Shown: positions 1-11,207, counted from the first letter of the stretch. The stretch: DNA of 64,000 bases from Oikopleura dioica (GCA_907165135.1 OU015568.1:14767208-14831207); one strand, 5' to 3'. Notes: generated by a model not told the origin, from the letters alone. Translations and numbers: made by a program.

Positions 1-1027
1 TTCCCGCAACAATTTTTCACCACTGGTTCTTTGGCGCCAACCGCTGGTCGAGGAGACGTTTCCTTTTGACCGGCACGAATGAGGTCCATTGCATCTGGGT
101 GAGAATCTTCGTGATGAGGAGCACATTGAGTTGATCGATCAAACCCTCCTCGCTGCGTGTATTCTTCATTCCAGGTATCCTCGACTTCTGCGATTTCCTT
201 GGCAAAGTCGGTGTCACACTCGCAAAGATCTCGGCCGCATCCGGTGTCGTTTTCGGCTAGAAATCAATGCTGTCTTAGAAGAGCAAAATATATCTTACAG
301 CAAGCTCCGTGGAGACTGTATGGGCTCTGGGATGGGCAATCATGGTACGTCTTGTGGATGCATTTGTAGCAGTTGATTAGTTTTTGGCAAACTCTATCAA
401 TGGCATCGACTGGCTTTCCTTTGCCGATTGTATCGTGCCACTGGAAATCTTTGTGGTACAACTCACTAGCGAAAAAATACCTTAAATGGCCGTGTCACTT
501 TCTTTCTTACCTTGGAAGACAGTAGCATCCGTAGTATTTCAGCTTCCCACTATCCTGAAAACCAGCTTGCTCGATCATCGCATTGAGCGCAAGAGATTTT
601 CCGACAGCTTTGTATTTGACTTTCAGATCATGGTCCTAAATTCAATCAGATTTCCGCTGCCGATATATTTGCTTACCGCTGATGGATGCTCGAAATACCC
701 AGTCTGCTTTTGCCAATCGCCGATTTGGTTGAAAAGACTGAGGCCGATTCTTTCATCAGAGAGCTTGAACAAGTTCTTTGAAAGGATCGCGACGTTGGTC
801 TTTGGATTAGAAAAGGTCGATTGAGGAGCGTTGGAGTCGATTTGCACCACGTGATTTCGATACGCTGCTTTTAGCTCGACGGTTTCTGGAGCAGTTGTAG
901 TGTCATTTCGGTCTGGAGCAGCTGTTGATTCGTCAGCTCTGCAAAAAGCTAGAAAAAAAGGTTGATTAATTCTCTGTTGGAATCTCTTTTTGGGCAATTT
1001 ACCGAAAACAAACGGAAGCACGCGCAT
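1..1027 (-). CDS. Secreted phospholipase A2-like protein, probably inactive (3' end beyond window)
   Basis: Five coding exons on the minus strand: 1003-1027, 677-948, 511-635, 299-465 and 1-256 (open at the window edge). The four introns are 42-54 bases with GT..AG ends, and the phases agree. The start gives a signal peptide (MRVLPFVFAFCRA). About 130 non-domain residues, acidic and Thr-rich at first, precede the PLA2 core: YGCYC near residues 134-138, then PVDAIDRVC and NCYKC, and CECD near 208-211. Known for secreted PLA2: the calcium loop is followed by D-x-C-C-x-x-H-D-x-C, where His48 and Asp49 do catalysis and calcium binding. Here the matching stretch is DRVCQKLINC, so His is Leu, Asp is Ile and the first Cys of the pair is Val. 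About 14 extra residues also sit between YGCYC and GKGKP. I infer a secreted, disulfide-bonded structural or binding protein rather than a lipase. The fold assignment is fairly sure; the role is unknown. Confidence 0.8.
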
Positions 1028-1489
1028 TTTATTGTTCTAAAAAGCCTAAAAATTGAAAACCCTTCTTTTGCGGAATTATCATTATTTCTGTCCTTTTATT
1101 GCGCTATTGGTCTTATCTGACAATGTAAAACATAGTCCACGTTCTTGAGATGTAGCTTTTCGTTTTAGCGGATCACGTTCAATCGATATCATCAATTGAC
1201 ATCCTTTTTTTAGGCGATATACTTTCGCCCAAATTATCAATTTAGAACGGCATTTTTTTGATTTAGTAAATATTTTTCAAGCTTTTCGATTTCAAGAGCT
1301 TAAGGGTGTCGCCATAAAGATTCAAAACTTAAGCATTTGTAAATAACATCAAACAATCACGCCTCCCAGTTCTGAGCGTTGTCTCCAGCTTTAATATTAA
1401 CTTGGCATCTACTTAATATTTTGCGCAGAAGAACAAACTATTCTGACCTTTTCAGCGCATTACGCTTGCCCAGAACAATTTTCGTAAAA
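1028..1489. other. Intergenic spacer between divergent genes
   Basis: AT-rich spacer between the divergently transcribed PLA2-like and esterase genes, so it should hold both promoters. No clear TATA box was seen. It carries one copy of the AAGGGTGTC word (about 1301-1310) that recurs across the window. A pyrimidine tract ending in CAG lies about 35 bases before the esterase ATG and could be a trans-splice acceptor, which is inference only. Confidence 0.4.
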
Positions 1490-4282
1490 ATGCGAAAATG
1501 CGTGGAATATATTTTGATACTTTTTGGAGCATGTTCGATTTCGGTGGGAATCAGCATGGGTGTTTTGTACGGAGCATATGATGATGCGCTGCCAGAGAAA
1601 GTTTATGACATAATTGACGGCTTCACAACTCCTACTTCCCAACCAAGCTCTTCAACTTCTCAACCAGAAATAGAGTATTACGAAGTTGATTTTGGAGCGC
1701 TAGGAACGATCCGTGGTTACTTGAATCCAGACTATCCGGATGTTGTCGTTATGCGCGGTATCCCTTTTATGAAGCCTCCTGTCGGCGACCTCCGCTGGAA
1801 AGCCCCTGTCATCGAGCGCAGCCTTGAGGGATATCCAAGGTCGGAAATCATCGACGACGAATGGACCGGAGTTTACATTGCTGAAGAAGCTACTCCGAGC
1901 TGTCCGAATGCATTCAATGTCAATCCTTCAATAACGGAAGACTGCACGTACTTGGATATTTTCGTCCCTCGGAGAGCAATTGAGAACAAAGAAAAATTGA
2001 AAATCTTTCTTTACTTCCATGGCGGCGCGTTTTTGGGAGGCACCAACAAAGTCATTTCTCCAAATAAGGGGTCGATTATTGCTCTGGAGCAGAACATCGT
2101 CGTCATGTCAGCAAATTATCGACTTGGCGCTTTCGGGTTTTTGTTTTCCGAGTTGCTCGATGACCGAATTGACAAAGAACACGGTCTTGAGTATTACGAC
2201 GATAAAATTACTTCTGGAAATCAAGGATTAATGGACCAGCAGATGGCGATGATCTGGACTGGCGAATATTCGAAGGTAGGTTGTCATATCGGTTTTTGAT
2301 AATTCAATATTTCTAGTACTTTGGTGGCGATAAAGACGATATCACCATCGGCGGAATGAGCGCAGGCGGGCAAAGTGTACATGCTCATTTAGTTATGCCG
2401 AGCAGGTAATGACCAGCAGTAGTAAAAATTTGCGTACGCTCTTTAAATCAAACGACATATTTGCATATTCCAACTAAATCTGTCATTTCAGCGAAAAATT
2501 GTTTCATAAAGCAATCGCCTTCTCCGGACCAAATGGCATTCCGTATTATAATGATACTGAAGGTGAACAAATCCTGCAAGGAATAGCGGAATTGACGGAT
2601 TGCTGCGAAGGACCTGAGGATGTTGAAGGCATCGAAGGACTTATTCCCACCTGTGATGGGCCAACAACTCCCGAAATAATCTCCTGTATGATGGGTAAGA
2701 CAACGCTGCAGATAAACCGAGCTGCCTGGACTTTGAGCCAAGCTGCTCCAATCGGAAATTTTGAGCGATTAACGATGATTGCTGAGCCCTACGCGCCAAT
2801 TATCAACACTGGAACGCTCCAAGACATGCCGTACTTTCACTTTCAACGAGGAGAGCTTCATGACAAGCCAACCATCATCGATGTCGCAGACAATGAAGGC
2901 TACGGTTTCGTAGAACCAGTTTTCAACGGATTTTTGTGTCCAAATGAAACGTATCCATCTTCTCAAAAAGTATGCGAAGAAAACTGGGACGCATTCTTGG
3001 CTGCACTTTTGTCCCCTTCAGATTTTATAAAGATCATAAACGCTGGCTTTTATAACTGTCCTGAGGATGGCTCTGAATGTCTGCATAAAGTCGATGAATT
3101 TTTAACAGACTTTACTTGGTACTGCAATGCAAGACGTTGTCTCGAAGACGGTTACCCTACTCAAGGAGCCGGAAGAACTCGGTGAGATTTGACTCTTTAA
3201 TTATATTTATCGATTTATTAAAGATTCGGCCGAAGCGACCGTAAAACGGGCCTCTACATCGCACGTGTGAGCCAACGACTTCCATGGGACAAAATTGAAG
3301 AGGGAGTTCGACATGGAGTCGGCGAACACTGGTACTTCCACGATGCGCTTCGCAATGATCCACGATACGCTGATGATAAACCCTTCCAGTACAGCTATGT
3401 TCAATACTTGTCGAATTTTATTCGAACTGGCGATCCAAACAGTAAGACAAATTTTAAAGCGTGGCGTTATCAAAATTCTAGGGTGCGCGTCGTTTGCTAC
3501 GGTTTGGGGGGTTTGCGTATATAATATACGGTATATTTCTACGATGCGTATATTTCTACGGTGCGTATATTTCTACGGTCAAAAATGAGTCATAGGGACC
3601 GTAGCAATTGACGCACAGTTTAGGGTGGGCAAAAAGCCGGGTCGGTTTTGTCGGTTATTAATAATATTAAAAGAATTTAAAGCTATCTAAGTCGGTCGGA
3701 ACGAGTGTCTTGTCAGTTTTCCCTTACAAAAAGATAAATAAGTATCATACTTTGACAATGCTTATTGAACCAAGGCTTAAAATTATTTTCCTACATATTG
3801 TTTTCATTTTTGTAAGCGGAAACCGACCACACTATCGTTCCGACCGACTAAGATAGCTTTAAATTATTTTAATTTTATTAATAACTGACAAAACCGACCC
3901 GGCTTTTTCCCCACCCTAAACTTTGCGTCAATTGCTACGGTCCCTATGACTCATTTTTGACCGTAGAAATATACGCACCGTAGAAATATACGCATCGTAG
4001 AAATATACGCAAACCCCCCAAACCGTAGCAAACGACGCGCACCCAAAATTCTAGACTACCTTGGGAACCCTGTCGAAAATGAACACAAAGATCAGGCTGA
4101 TTGGGAAGAGTGGTCAGTCGGTAACAAGTTGCTCGATGTCGGAGCAGAAGGTAGTGACAGATAAAGATAGTAAATGGTGAAAATAAATTTCAGCAACACG
4201 TGGTTTCCAGATGCAAACATCCGATCCCCGCGAAGCTCGCTGCGATTTTATAGACTCTCTCGATCTGTACATGACTATTTAA
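1490..4282 (+). CDS. Membrane-anchored cholinesterase/carboxylesterase-like protein, copy 1
   Basis: Six exons: 1490-2275, 2317-2405, 2492-3181, 3224-3441, 4055-4150 and 4194-4282; spliced product 655 aa. The start was chosen because MRKCVEYILILFG aligns with the start of copy 2 downstream. An N-terminal hydrophobic segment suggests a type II anchor with the enzyme outside the cell. Alpha/beta-hydrolase marks are present: the oxyanion loop HGGAF (His177), nucleophile elbow GMSAG (Ser277), acid in DNEG (Glu427) and base in VRHG (His552). All three triad residues are therefore kept, so hydrolase activity is plausible. Cholinesterases usually have GESAG, so Glu is replaced by Met next to the serine. 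The substrate cannot be told from sequence. Intron 4 (3442-4054) is enlarged to 613 bases by a fold-back transposon. Copy 2 has the same intron positions in the 3' half, so the two arose by tandem duplication. Confidence 0.9.
3481..4044. mobile_element. 564-bp fold-back element with 9-bp target duplication (Mutator-like by ends)
   Basis: Long inverted repeat starting GGGTGCGCGTCGTTTGC and ending in its complement; the arms (about 240 bases each) are nearly identical and enclose a short unique centre. The same 9 bases, AAAATTCTA, stand at 3472-3480 and 4045-4053 and look like a target-site duplication. Long terminal inverted repeats plus a 9-bp duplication fit non-autonomous Mutator-like elements; no transposase is present. 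The arms contain an internal direct repeat of a TATATTTCTACG unit. It sits at the very end of intron 4 of the esterase gene. Confidence 0.85.
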
Positions 4283-4383
4283 CATTCTGATAAAAGTTCG
4301 CAATTAAACTTTTCCAAAACTTTTCAATTCCGATCACGCCCATAATTCTGGAACGCCTTCTTGCATTCCTGAGATTCCACAAG

Positions 4384-6565
4384 ATGAAAAAGTGGCTTGA
4401 ATATTTGTTGATTATATTTTTTTCATGTTTGATTTCGGTTGGGATCATCACGGGGGTTTTGTATGGCGCATACGATAAAGATGTCGAAGAGAAAATCTAC
4501 AGTATTGTTTCCGACTCTTTTGACAAGACAACAACGACGGAGCATTCCTCAGTAACTGCAACAACCCAATCGAGTACAAGCTCAACACAAAGACCAACAA
4601 CATCGACGATTTCTTCAACAACGACAACGAAGACAACTCAAGCTACTCAAACAAGCTCTTCACAAACCACATTGTCTACAGAGGCTCCTGATGAAACAAA
4701 TTGGTACACTGTTGATTTCGGCCCTCTCGGAAAGATACAGGTTTGTTAACATCAAGTGATATACAAAACAATTATGAGTTAGGGCTATCGACATGAAATC
4801 AACGAGGAAGTCGTCGTTCTTCGGGGTGTTCCTTACGCAAAACCTCCAGTAGGGGAACGTCGTTGGATGGCGCCAGAAATCGAAAGGGATTTGAAAAACT
4901 ATGAGCGGTTTGATTCAGTTGAAGGGGTTTATAAAGCGAAGGAAGCATCGCAAAGATGCATTCAAGGTTTTACGTCTGGCGAGAGGCTGACTGAAGACTG
5001 TCTCTATCTCGATATTCATGCTCCTATTGAGGCGATCGAAAGTGGTAGAAAACTCAGTGTTCTGATTTATTTTCATGGCGGGGCATTTTTCTTTGGCAGC
5101 AATACTATTGCAGTCACGCCTGAAAAGGGGGCTTTTATTGCGGCTACTCAAGATGTCATCGTTATCTCCGTTAATTATCGACTTGGCGCCTTTGGTTTCA
5201 TGTTTTCAGAAGCTCTTCAGAAAAAACTAGCCGACGAACATGGAGTGCAATACAGCGATAAACCAGTTTCTGGAAACCAAGGACTGATGGATCAACAAAT
5301 GGCGATGATATGGGTTGCAGAAAACGCCAAATACTTTGGTGGAAATGAAAATGATATCACAATCGGCGGGATGAGCGCTGGAGGACAAAGTGTTCATGCA
5401 CATATGGTGATGGAATCGAGTAAGAATTTCTTCCACAAGGCTATTGCTTTCTCTGGCCCTCAGGGGCTACCGTATTATAATGCTGATGAGGGAGAATTGA
5501 TCACGGAAGGGATCGCGAATCTTGTCGAATGCTGCGATGATCCTTTGGCACCTAGCATTTCCCCTAGGTGTAGAAACAAAATTGACGAAGACACTGTCGC
5601 TTGCATGAAAAACAAGACAGCAGAAGAGATCAACAAAGCAGCCTGGACGCTTCAACAGTTTCTACCGATCGGGAACTTTGACCGACTAACGATGATTGCA
5701 GAGCCTTACTCGCCGATAATCAACACAGGAATGCTCGAGGAAATGCCCTTTTACTCATTCTCAAAGGGAGAAATCCACGACAAGCCTCTGATCATCGATG
5801 TTTCCAACAACGAAGGAGCATTTTTCATCAATTTGATGATGTGGGGAGTTCAATGCGAAGAACCTGGAATTACTGTCTGTGAGACAAATTGGAATTGGCT
5901 GCTTGACCATTTGCTCGAAGAGGATGATTTGAAGAAAGTAAAGGATGCTGGTTTTTACAACTGCCCCGACGATCCAAAAGAAGAGTGTCTTCCTCAAGCA
6001 GATAAATTTTTAACTGATTTCACATGGTACTGCAATATGAACAGATGCATGACAGATGGATTCCCTGGTATAGAATAAGCGCTAAAAATAAGAAAATATT
6101 ATTTTAGCTTCGGAGAGAAAATTCAAACGAAGAAATAGCGAGATATTCCTTTCTCTGACTACTCAAGTTTTGCCCTGGCAGCAAGTTGTTCATCATGGTT
6201 CAGCAGAATACTGGTTTTTCTCAAGAATAACGGAAACTGATGATAGCGACGAAGATGATCAAGATTTTCAGAAAGCCTATCAAAATTATATCGGCAACTT
6301 TATTAGAACGGGAAGTCCGAATGGTAAGCTCAATCTTCTGATTTATTTAAATTTTTGTTTCCACAGATGGAACCGAAGCAGTTCAATGGGAAAGCTGGCT
6401 GAAAAATAACGAGTGGTTTGACTCAGGCGATAAAAGTAAGACTTGATCAAATTCAAATTAAAAATGAAAATTTCAGATTCCTACAAATTCGCCATGCAAG
6501 AAAATGATCCACGTGATCCCCGCTGCGACCTCCTTGACGAGCTCAATCTGTACATGACCATTTGA
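4384..6565 (+). CDS. Membrane-anchored cholinesterase/carboxylesterase-like protein, copy 2
   Basis: Five exons: 4384-4740, 4783-6067, 6108-6323, 6367-6435 and 6477-6565; 671 aa. Introns are 40-43 bases. An N-terminal membrane segment (MKKWLEYLLIIFF) is followed by a Ser/Thr-rich stretch of about 55 residues (roughly 46-100) that looks like a glycosylated stalk and is much shorter in copy 1. The hydrolase domain has HGGAF (His217), GMSAG (Ser317), NNEG (Glu463) and VHHG (His577), so the full triad is kept. The C-terminus DLYMTI/NLYMTI is shared with copy 1. Copy 2 has an extra intron at 4741-4782 and lacks two introns found in copy 1 around the serine elbow. It begins only about 100 bases after the stop of copy 1, so the two could share transcription. 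An extracellular esterase or adhesion role is likely; the substrate is unknown. Confidence 0.9.
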
Positions 6566-6696
6566 AAAATTGTAAATAAATCAGAAAACATTTTGCCTAG
6601 TGTGAATTTACGAATTTCGAGAACACCATTATTTTGATGTACGATGTCACCGTAATTACTTCAGTTGCTTGTTTTCGCGTAAAAAAGGGAACAAAA

Positions 6697-9600
6697 ATGA
6701 GTTGTGGCAGAATTGTCGCAGGTTTCGTTTGCCTTCTCGTCGTTGTCGCTGTTGTTATCATTACAATACTTTTTCTCGGCGATAAACCAAGAATCCAAAA
6801 GAAAATCTCTCAAATATTTTTTGATTAGAATTAGTTGTGACATAAATTGAGAACATTGAAAAGCCTTACACAAACATTTGCCAGGAAGGTTCCACTGCTC
6901 AGCAACCTGTTTACTTCTTTGTTGGTGGAGAAGAATGGAATACCACAACATATCCTGATGCAGAAGATAATACGTTCCTCATCGCGTAAGTAAATATTGT
7001 AGCCCTGAGGTCGTAGATTTTTTATAAGCTCGCCGAATCTGTTCAACGAAGAAGGAGAAGTTCTGAATGACGAAGAAATGGCCGCGGAAATGTCTGGTGA
7101 TCCAAAGATTCCCGTAAGCGACTGCTACCTCAAATTGATTCCTGAGGGTGATCAGAAGATCATTGTTGCTTCAACGAATTTTGTCTTCAATCCAAATAGC
7201 AATGAATTCACAGGAATGGGCTCAATATTATTAAATAGCATCTTCCAAATAGTTAGGCTTACCGCGGTGTTTTCTATTTTTCAGGCTCTTTTGAAAAATC
7301 TCCCCATACTTTCAGAACATATGCATCAAGACAAGCCTTGAAAAACTGCACTTGCAGAATTTTCGATATGAGTCATCTTACCCCCTTTTTTGGGGGATTT
7401 TTAGCAAGAAAAAAAGCACTAGTTTGATTAGAAGCGGCTTTTGAGTGCGTGCTAGATCGATTTTGATAATTTGATGCCTACCATGTGAAAGATAAGCGCA
7501 AGATGCATCGATACATATGAAATTTATTATTGCGGAGTACTTCCTTCATATGATTCTAGAGCTCCAAAGTTGACGCAAGCAGCCAGATACGATAATCCAA
7601 TATTATCAACTTCTGATATAAGCATGGTATGATGATGTTTTATAGCTCAAATTGAAGCTTATAAATTACTGAACAAAATGGAGTGGTATTTTTTTGACCA
7701 GCCGGTTGTGCTTCCGGTTCGTCGCGGTTCATACCCGGAAATAGGTCAAAATGTAGAAATATGTATATCAAATGAATTAATTTTCAACAGCGAATCTTTT
7801 GAACATATTCAGAAGTTCAACCGCCCGGTTATTATTGCGGTTCATGGTGGTTCATGGTGGTTCAAGCGCAGAAATGAACAAAATAGCAGCAATATGTATA
7901 TCAAATTGAAACATAAATTAAGAACATTCATAAAATCATTTAATAAGCCCGAAGCAACCGGTTGTTCTCCCGGTAAATGGCGGTTCCAAACGGTTCAAGC
8001 CGGTTCAAGCTAAAAACATGCTCAAAGTGGTTCAATATGGTTATCAAATGTATTCATTTACAATAGCGAAGCTTTCTAGCATATTAAGAAATTCAACCGC
8101 CCGGTTATTCTTGCGGTTCATGGTGGTTAATCGTGGTTCAAGCCCAGACATGAACAAAATAGCATCAATATGCATATCAAATTGAATCTTGTATTAAGTA
8201 CATTCGTCGAATCATTGAATAAGCCCAAACTACCCGTTAACTCTCGTGGAAAAAGGCGGTTTCTGACGGTTCAAGCCGGTTAAAGCCGAATATATGCTCA
8301 AAATGGTTCAATATGTATATCAAATGAAAAATTATTCAAAAGAACGTCTTTTGAAACTTTAACGAGATCCGGACGCGTGATAAAACACTGAATATGCGCA
8401 AACCGCCCGGTTTTAATCGATTTTGATCGAGGCCAGGCCCGTTTATTCAATTCAGTCTGAGACGGGGCCAAGCCGACCCGAAGGAGAGGCCAGGCCCGTT
8501 TATTCAATTCAGTCTGCGACGGGGCCAAGCCGACCCGGAGGAAAGGCCAGGCCCGTTCAAACAATTCAGTCTGAGACGGGGCCAAGCCGACCCGAAGAGG
8601 TGGCCAGGCCCGTTTATACATTCAGTCTGAGACGGGGCAAAGCCGACCCGAATGGGAGGCCAGGCCCGTTCAAACAATTCAGTCTGAGACGGGGCCAAGC
8701 CGACCCGAAGGGAGGCCAGGCCCGTTTATTCAATTCAGTCTGAGACGGGGCCAAGCCGACCCGAAGGGGAGGCCAGGCCCGTTTATGCAATTCAGTCTGA
8801 GACGGGGCAAAGCCAACCCGAAGGGAAGGCCAGGCGCGTTCATACAATTCAGTCTGCGACGAGGCCAAGCCGACCCGAAGGGGAGGCCAGGCCCGTTTAA
8901 ACAATTCAGTCTGCGACGGGGCCAAGCCGACCCGAAGGGGAGGCCAGGCCCGTTTATACCATTCAATCTGCGACGGGGCCAAGCCGACCCGAAGAGGAGG
9001 CCAGGCCCGTTGAAACGATTCAGTCTGCGACGAGCCGAAGCCGACCCGAAGGAAAGACCAGGCCCGTTTATTTAATTCAGTTTGCGACGGGGCCAAGCCG
9101 ACCCGAAGAGGAGGCAAGGCCCGTTTATTCAATTCAGTCTGCCACGGATGAATTGTATGATCGCGCCTGGCCTCCCCTTCGGGTCGGCTTGGTTCCGTCG
9201 CAGACTGAATTGAATAAACGGGCCTGGTCTCCCCTTCGGGTCGGCTTGGCCCCGTCTCAGACTGAATTGAATAAACGGGCTTTGCCTCCCCTTCGGGTCG
9301 GCTTGGCCCCGTCTCAGACTGAATTGTTTGAACGGGCCTGGCCTCCCCTTCGGGTCGGCTTGGCCCCGTCTCAGACTGAATTGTTTAAACGGGCCTGGCC
9401 TCCCTTCGGGTCGGCTTGGCCTCGTCGCAGACTGAATTGTATGAACGCGCCTGGCCTTCCCTTCGGCTTGGCTTTGCCCCGTCTCAGACTGAATGTATAA
9501 ACGCGCCTGGCCTCCCTTCGGGTCGGCTTGGCCCCGTCTCAGACTGAATTCTTTGAACGAGCCTGGCCTCCCCTTCGGGTCGGCTTGGCCCCGTCTCAGA

Positions 9601-11125
9601 CTGAATTGAATAAACGGGCCTTGCCTCCCCTTCGGGTCGGCTTGGCCCCGTCTCAGACTGAATTGAATAATTGGGCCTGGCCTCCCCTTATTTTCGCCCG
9701 TTTAAAGAGACAAAATCGATTAAAACCGGGCGGTTTGCGCATATTCAGTGTTTTATCACGCGTCCGGATCTCGTTAAAGTTTCAAAAGACGTGCTTTTGA
9801 ATAATTCTTCATTTGATATACATATTGAACCATTTTGAGCATATATTCGGCTTTAACCGGCTTGAACCGTCAGAAACCGCCTTTTTCCACGAGAGTTACC
9901 GGGTGGTTTGGGCTTATTCAATGATTCGACGAATGTACTTAATACAAGATTCAATTTGATATGCATATTGATGCTATTTTGTTCATGTCTGGGCTTGAAC
10001 CACGATTAACCACCATGAACCGCAAGAATAACCGGGCGGTTGAATTTCTTAATATGCTAGAAAGCTTCGCTATTGTAAATGAATACATTTGATAACCATA
10101 TTGAACCACTTTGAGCATGTTTTTAGCTTGAACCGGCTTGAACCGTTTGGAACCGCCATTTACCGGGAGAACAACCGGTTGCTTCGGGCTTATTAAATGA
10201 TTTTATGAATGTTCTTAATTTATGTTTCAATTTGATATACATATTGCTGCTATTTTGTTCATTTCTGCGCTTGAACCACCATGAACCACCATGAACCGCA
10301 ATAATAACCGGGCGGTTGAACTTCTGAATATGTTCAAAAGATTCGCTGTTGAAAATTAATTCATTTGATATACATATTTCTACATTTTGACCTATTTCCG
10401 GGTATGAACCGCGACGAACCGGAAGCACAACCGGCTGGTCAAAAAAATACCACTCCATTTTGTTCAGTAATTTATAAGCTTCAATTTGAGCTATAAAACA
10501 TCATCATACCATGCTTATATCAGAAGTTGATAATATTGGATTATCGTATCTGGCTGCTTGCGTCAACTTTGGAGCTCTAGAATCATATGAAGGAAGTACT
10601 CCGCAATAATAAATTTCATATGTATCGATGCATCTTGCGCTTATCTTTCACATGGTAGGCATCAAATTATCAAAATCGATCTAGCACGCACTCAAAAGCC
10701 GCTTCTAATCAAACTAGTGCTTTTTTTCTTGCTAAAAATCCCCCAAAAAAGGGGGTAAGATGACTCATATCGAAAATTCTGCAAGTGCAGTTTTTCAAGG
10801 CTTGTCTTGATGCATATGTTCTGAAAGTATGGGGAGATTTTTCAAAAGAGCCTGAAAAATCGAAAAACACCGCGGTAAGCCTACAAATAGTACAACAAAA
10901 AACCCTAAATAAGATCTAACCACTGATATGACCTCCTGTGGAAATCAATATTTGGCGATCAATGGCAACGAAAAATGCGGCGGAATAAATATGGAGGATC
11001 CGGATTTTTCCATGACCGATTTCGCAAACGTTGAGCTTGGTGACGCTGGCGAACCGGTTCTTTTGCATCTTAAAAATGACAGCCCTTCTGATGGATATTT
11101 CATTTTCATGTTCACAACCGAATAA
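6697..11125 (+). CDS. Small type II membrane protein with CUB-like domain, split by a transposon
   Basis: The probable start at 6697 gives MSCGRIVAGF followed by a strong hydrophobic segment. Later exons are about 6852-6985 (containing ICQEG and FFVGGEEW), 7029 to about 7219, and about 10910-11125 (containing CGNQYLAING and ending in a GYFIFMFTTE tail, stop 11123-11125). The intron at 6986-7028 is ordinary GT..AG. The cysteine spacing, the CG motif and the final hydrophobic strand resemble a CUB domain, an extracellular binding fold. The first splice has no obvious GT donor. The third gap would work in phase as a GA..AG intron (from about 7220 to about 10909) that now contains the 3.6-kb palindrome. 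Whether it is still expressed is unclear; it may be a pseudogene. The CUB call is tentative. Confidence 0.5.
7254..10883. mobile_element. 3.63-kb palindromic fold-back transposon, hAT-like ends, 8-bp target duplication
   Basis: The two halves are inverted copies. The left end TAGGCTTACCGCGGTG is mirrored exactly at the right end, and CAAATAGT flanks both sides (7246-7253 and 10884-10891). An 8-bp duplication and TAGG-type ends fit the hAT superfamily. Outer arms of about 1.17 kb (to about 8430, and from about 9700) differ at only a handful of positions I noticed. Each arm carries the same 111-codon open frame (7678-8013 plus, 10123-10458 minus) with no recognisable domain. The arms are rich in GGTTCAAGCCGGTTCAAG-like repeats. 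The centre is an inverted pair of tandem arrays. No transposase is seen, so it is non-autonomous. Near-identical arms suggest recent insertion or continuing conversion between arms. Confidence 0.85.
8430..9690. repeat. Two head-to-head arrays of a 57-bp tandem repeat
   Basis: The left array (about 8430-9147, roughly 12 units) and right array (about 9148-9690, roughly 9 units) carry the same 56-57-bp unit in opposite orientation, so the arrays form the core of the palindrome. The unit contains CAATTCAGTCTGAGACGGGG and GCCAAGCCGACCCGAAGG. Copies differ by a few substitutions. Because 57 is a multiple of three, the array stays open in several frames and yields a 19-residue repeat (RAWPPLRVGLAPSQTELNK-like). 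I regard that as a by-product of unit length, not as a protein. Confidence 0.9.
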
Positions 11126-11207
11126 TAACGAGTTATTAATTAAGTAAAATCTTCGATTTTTCGTTTATCGTATTTTTTTTCGTTTTATTAGGGTTACACA
11201 GTGCAAC

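Noticed and set aside
1-1027. Venom-type PLA2
   Set aside because: The catalytic His and Asp are replaced, and the long N-terminal extension is unlike venom enzymes. The fold alone does not imply toxicity.
8430-9690. CRISPR-like array
   Set aside because: Units abut with no unique spacers, the genome is eukaryotic, and the arrays lie inside a transposon.
8298-9800. Long open frames with 19-residue repeats on both strands
   Set aside because: They coincide exactly with the 57-bp tandem arrays, occur in several frames and both orientations, and end where the arrays end. They follow from a repeat length divisible by three.
7678-10458. 111-codon frame present in both arms of the palindrome (7678-8013 and 10123-10458)
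   Set aside because: The two are one sequence seen twice because of the inverted arms; it has no domain and is built from GGTTCA-type repeats. Not counted as a gene.
7254-10883. Palindrome as evidence of a sex-chromosome ampliconic region
   Set aside because: The 8-bp target duplication and defined ends make it a single transposon insertion. Nothing else in the window points to a sex chromosome.
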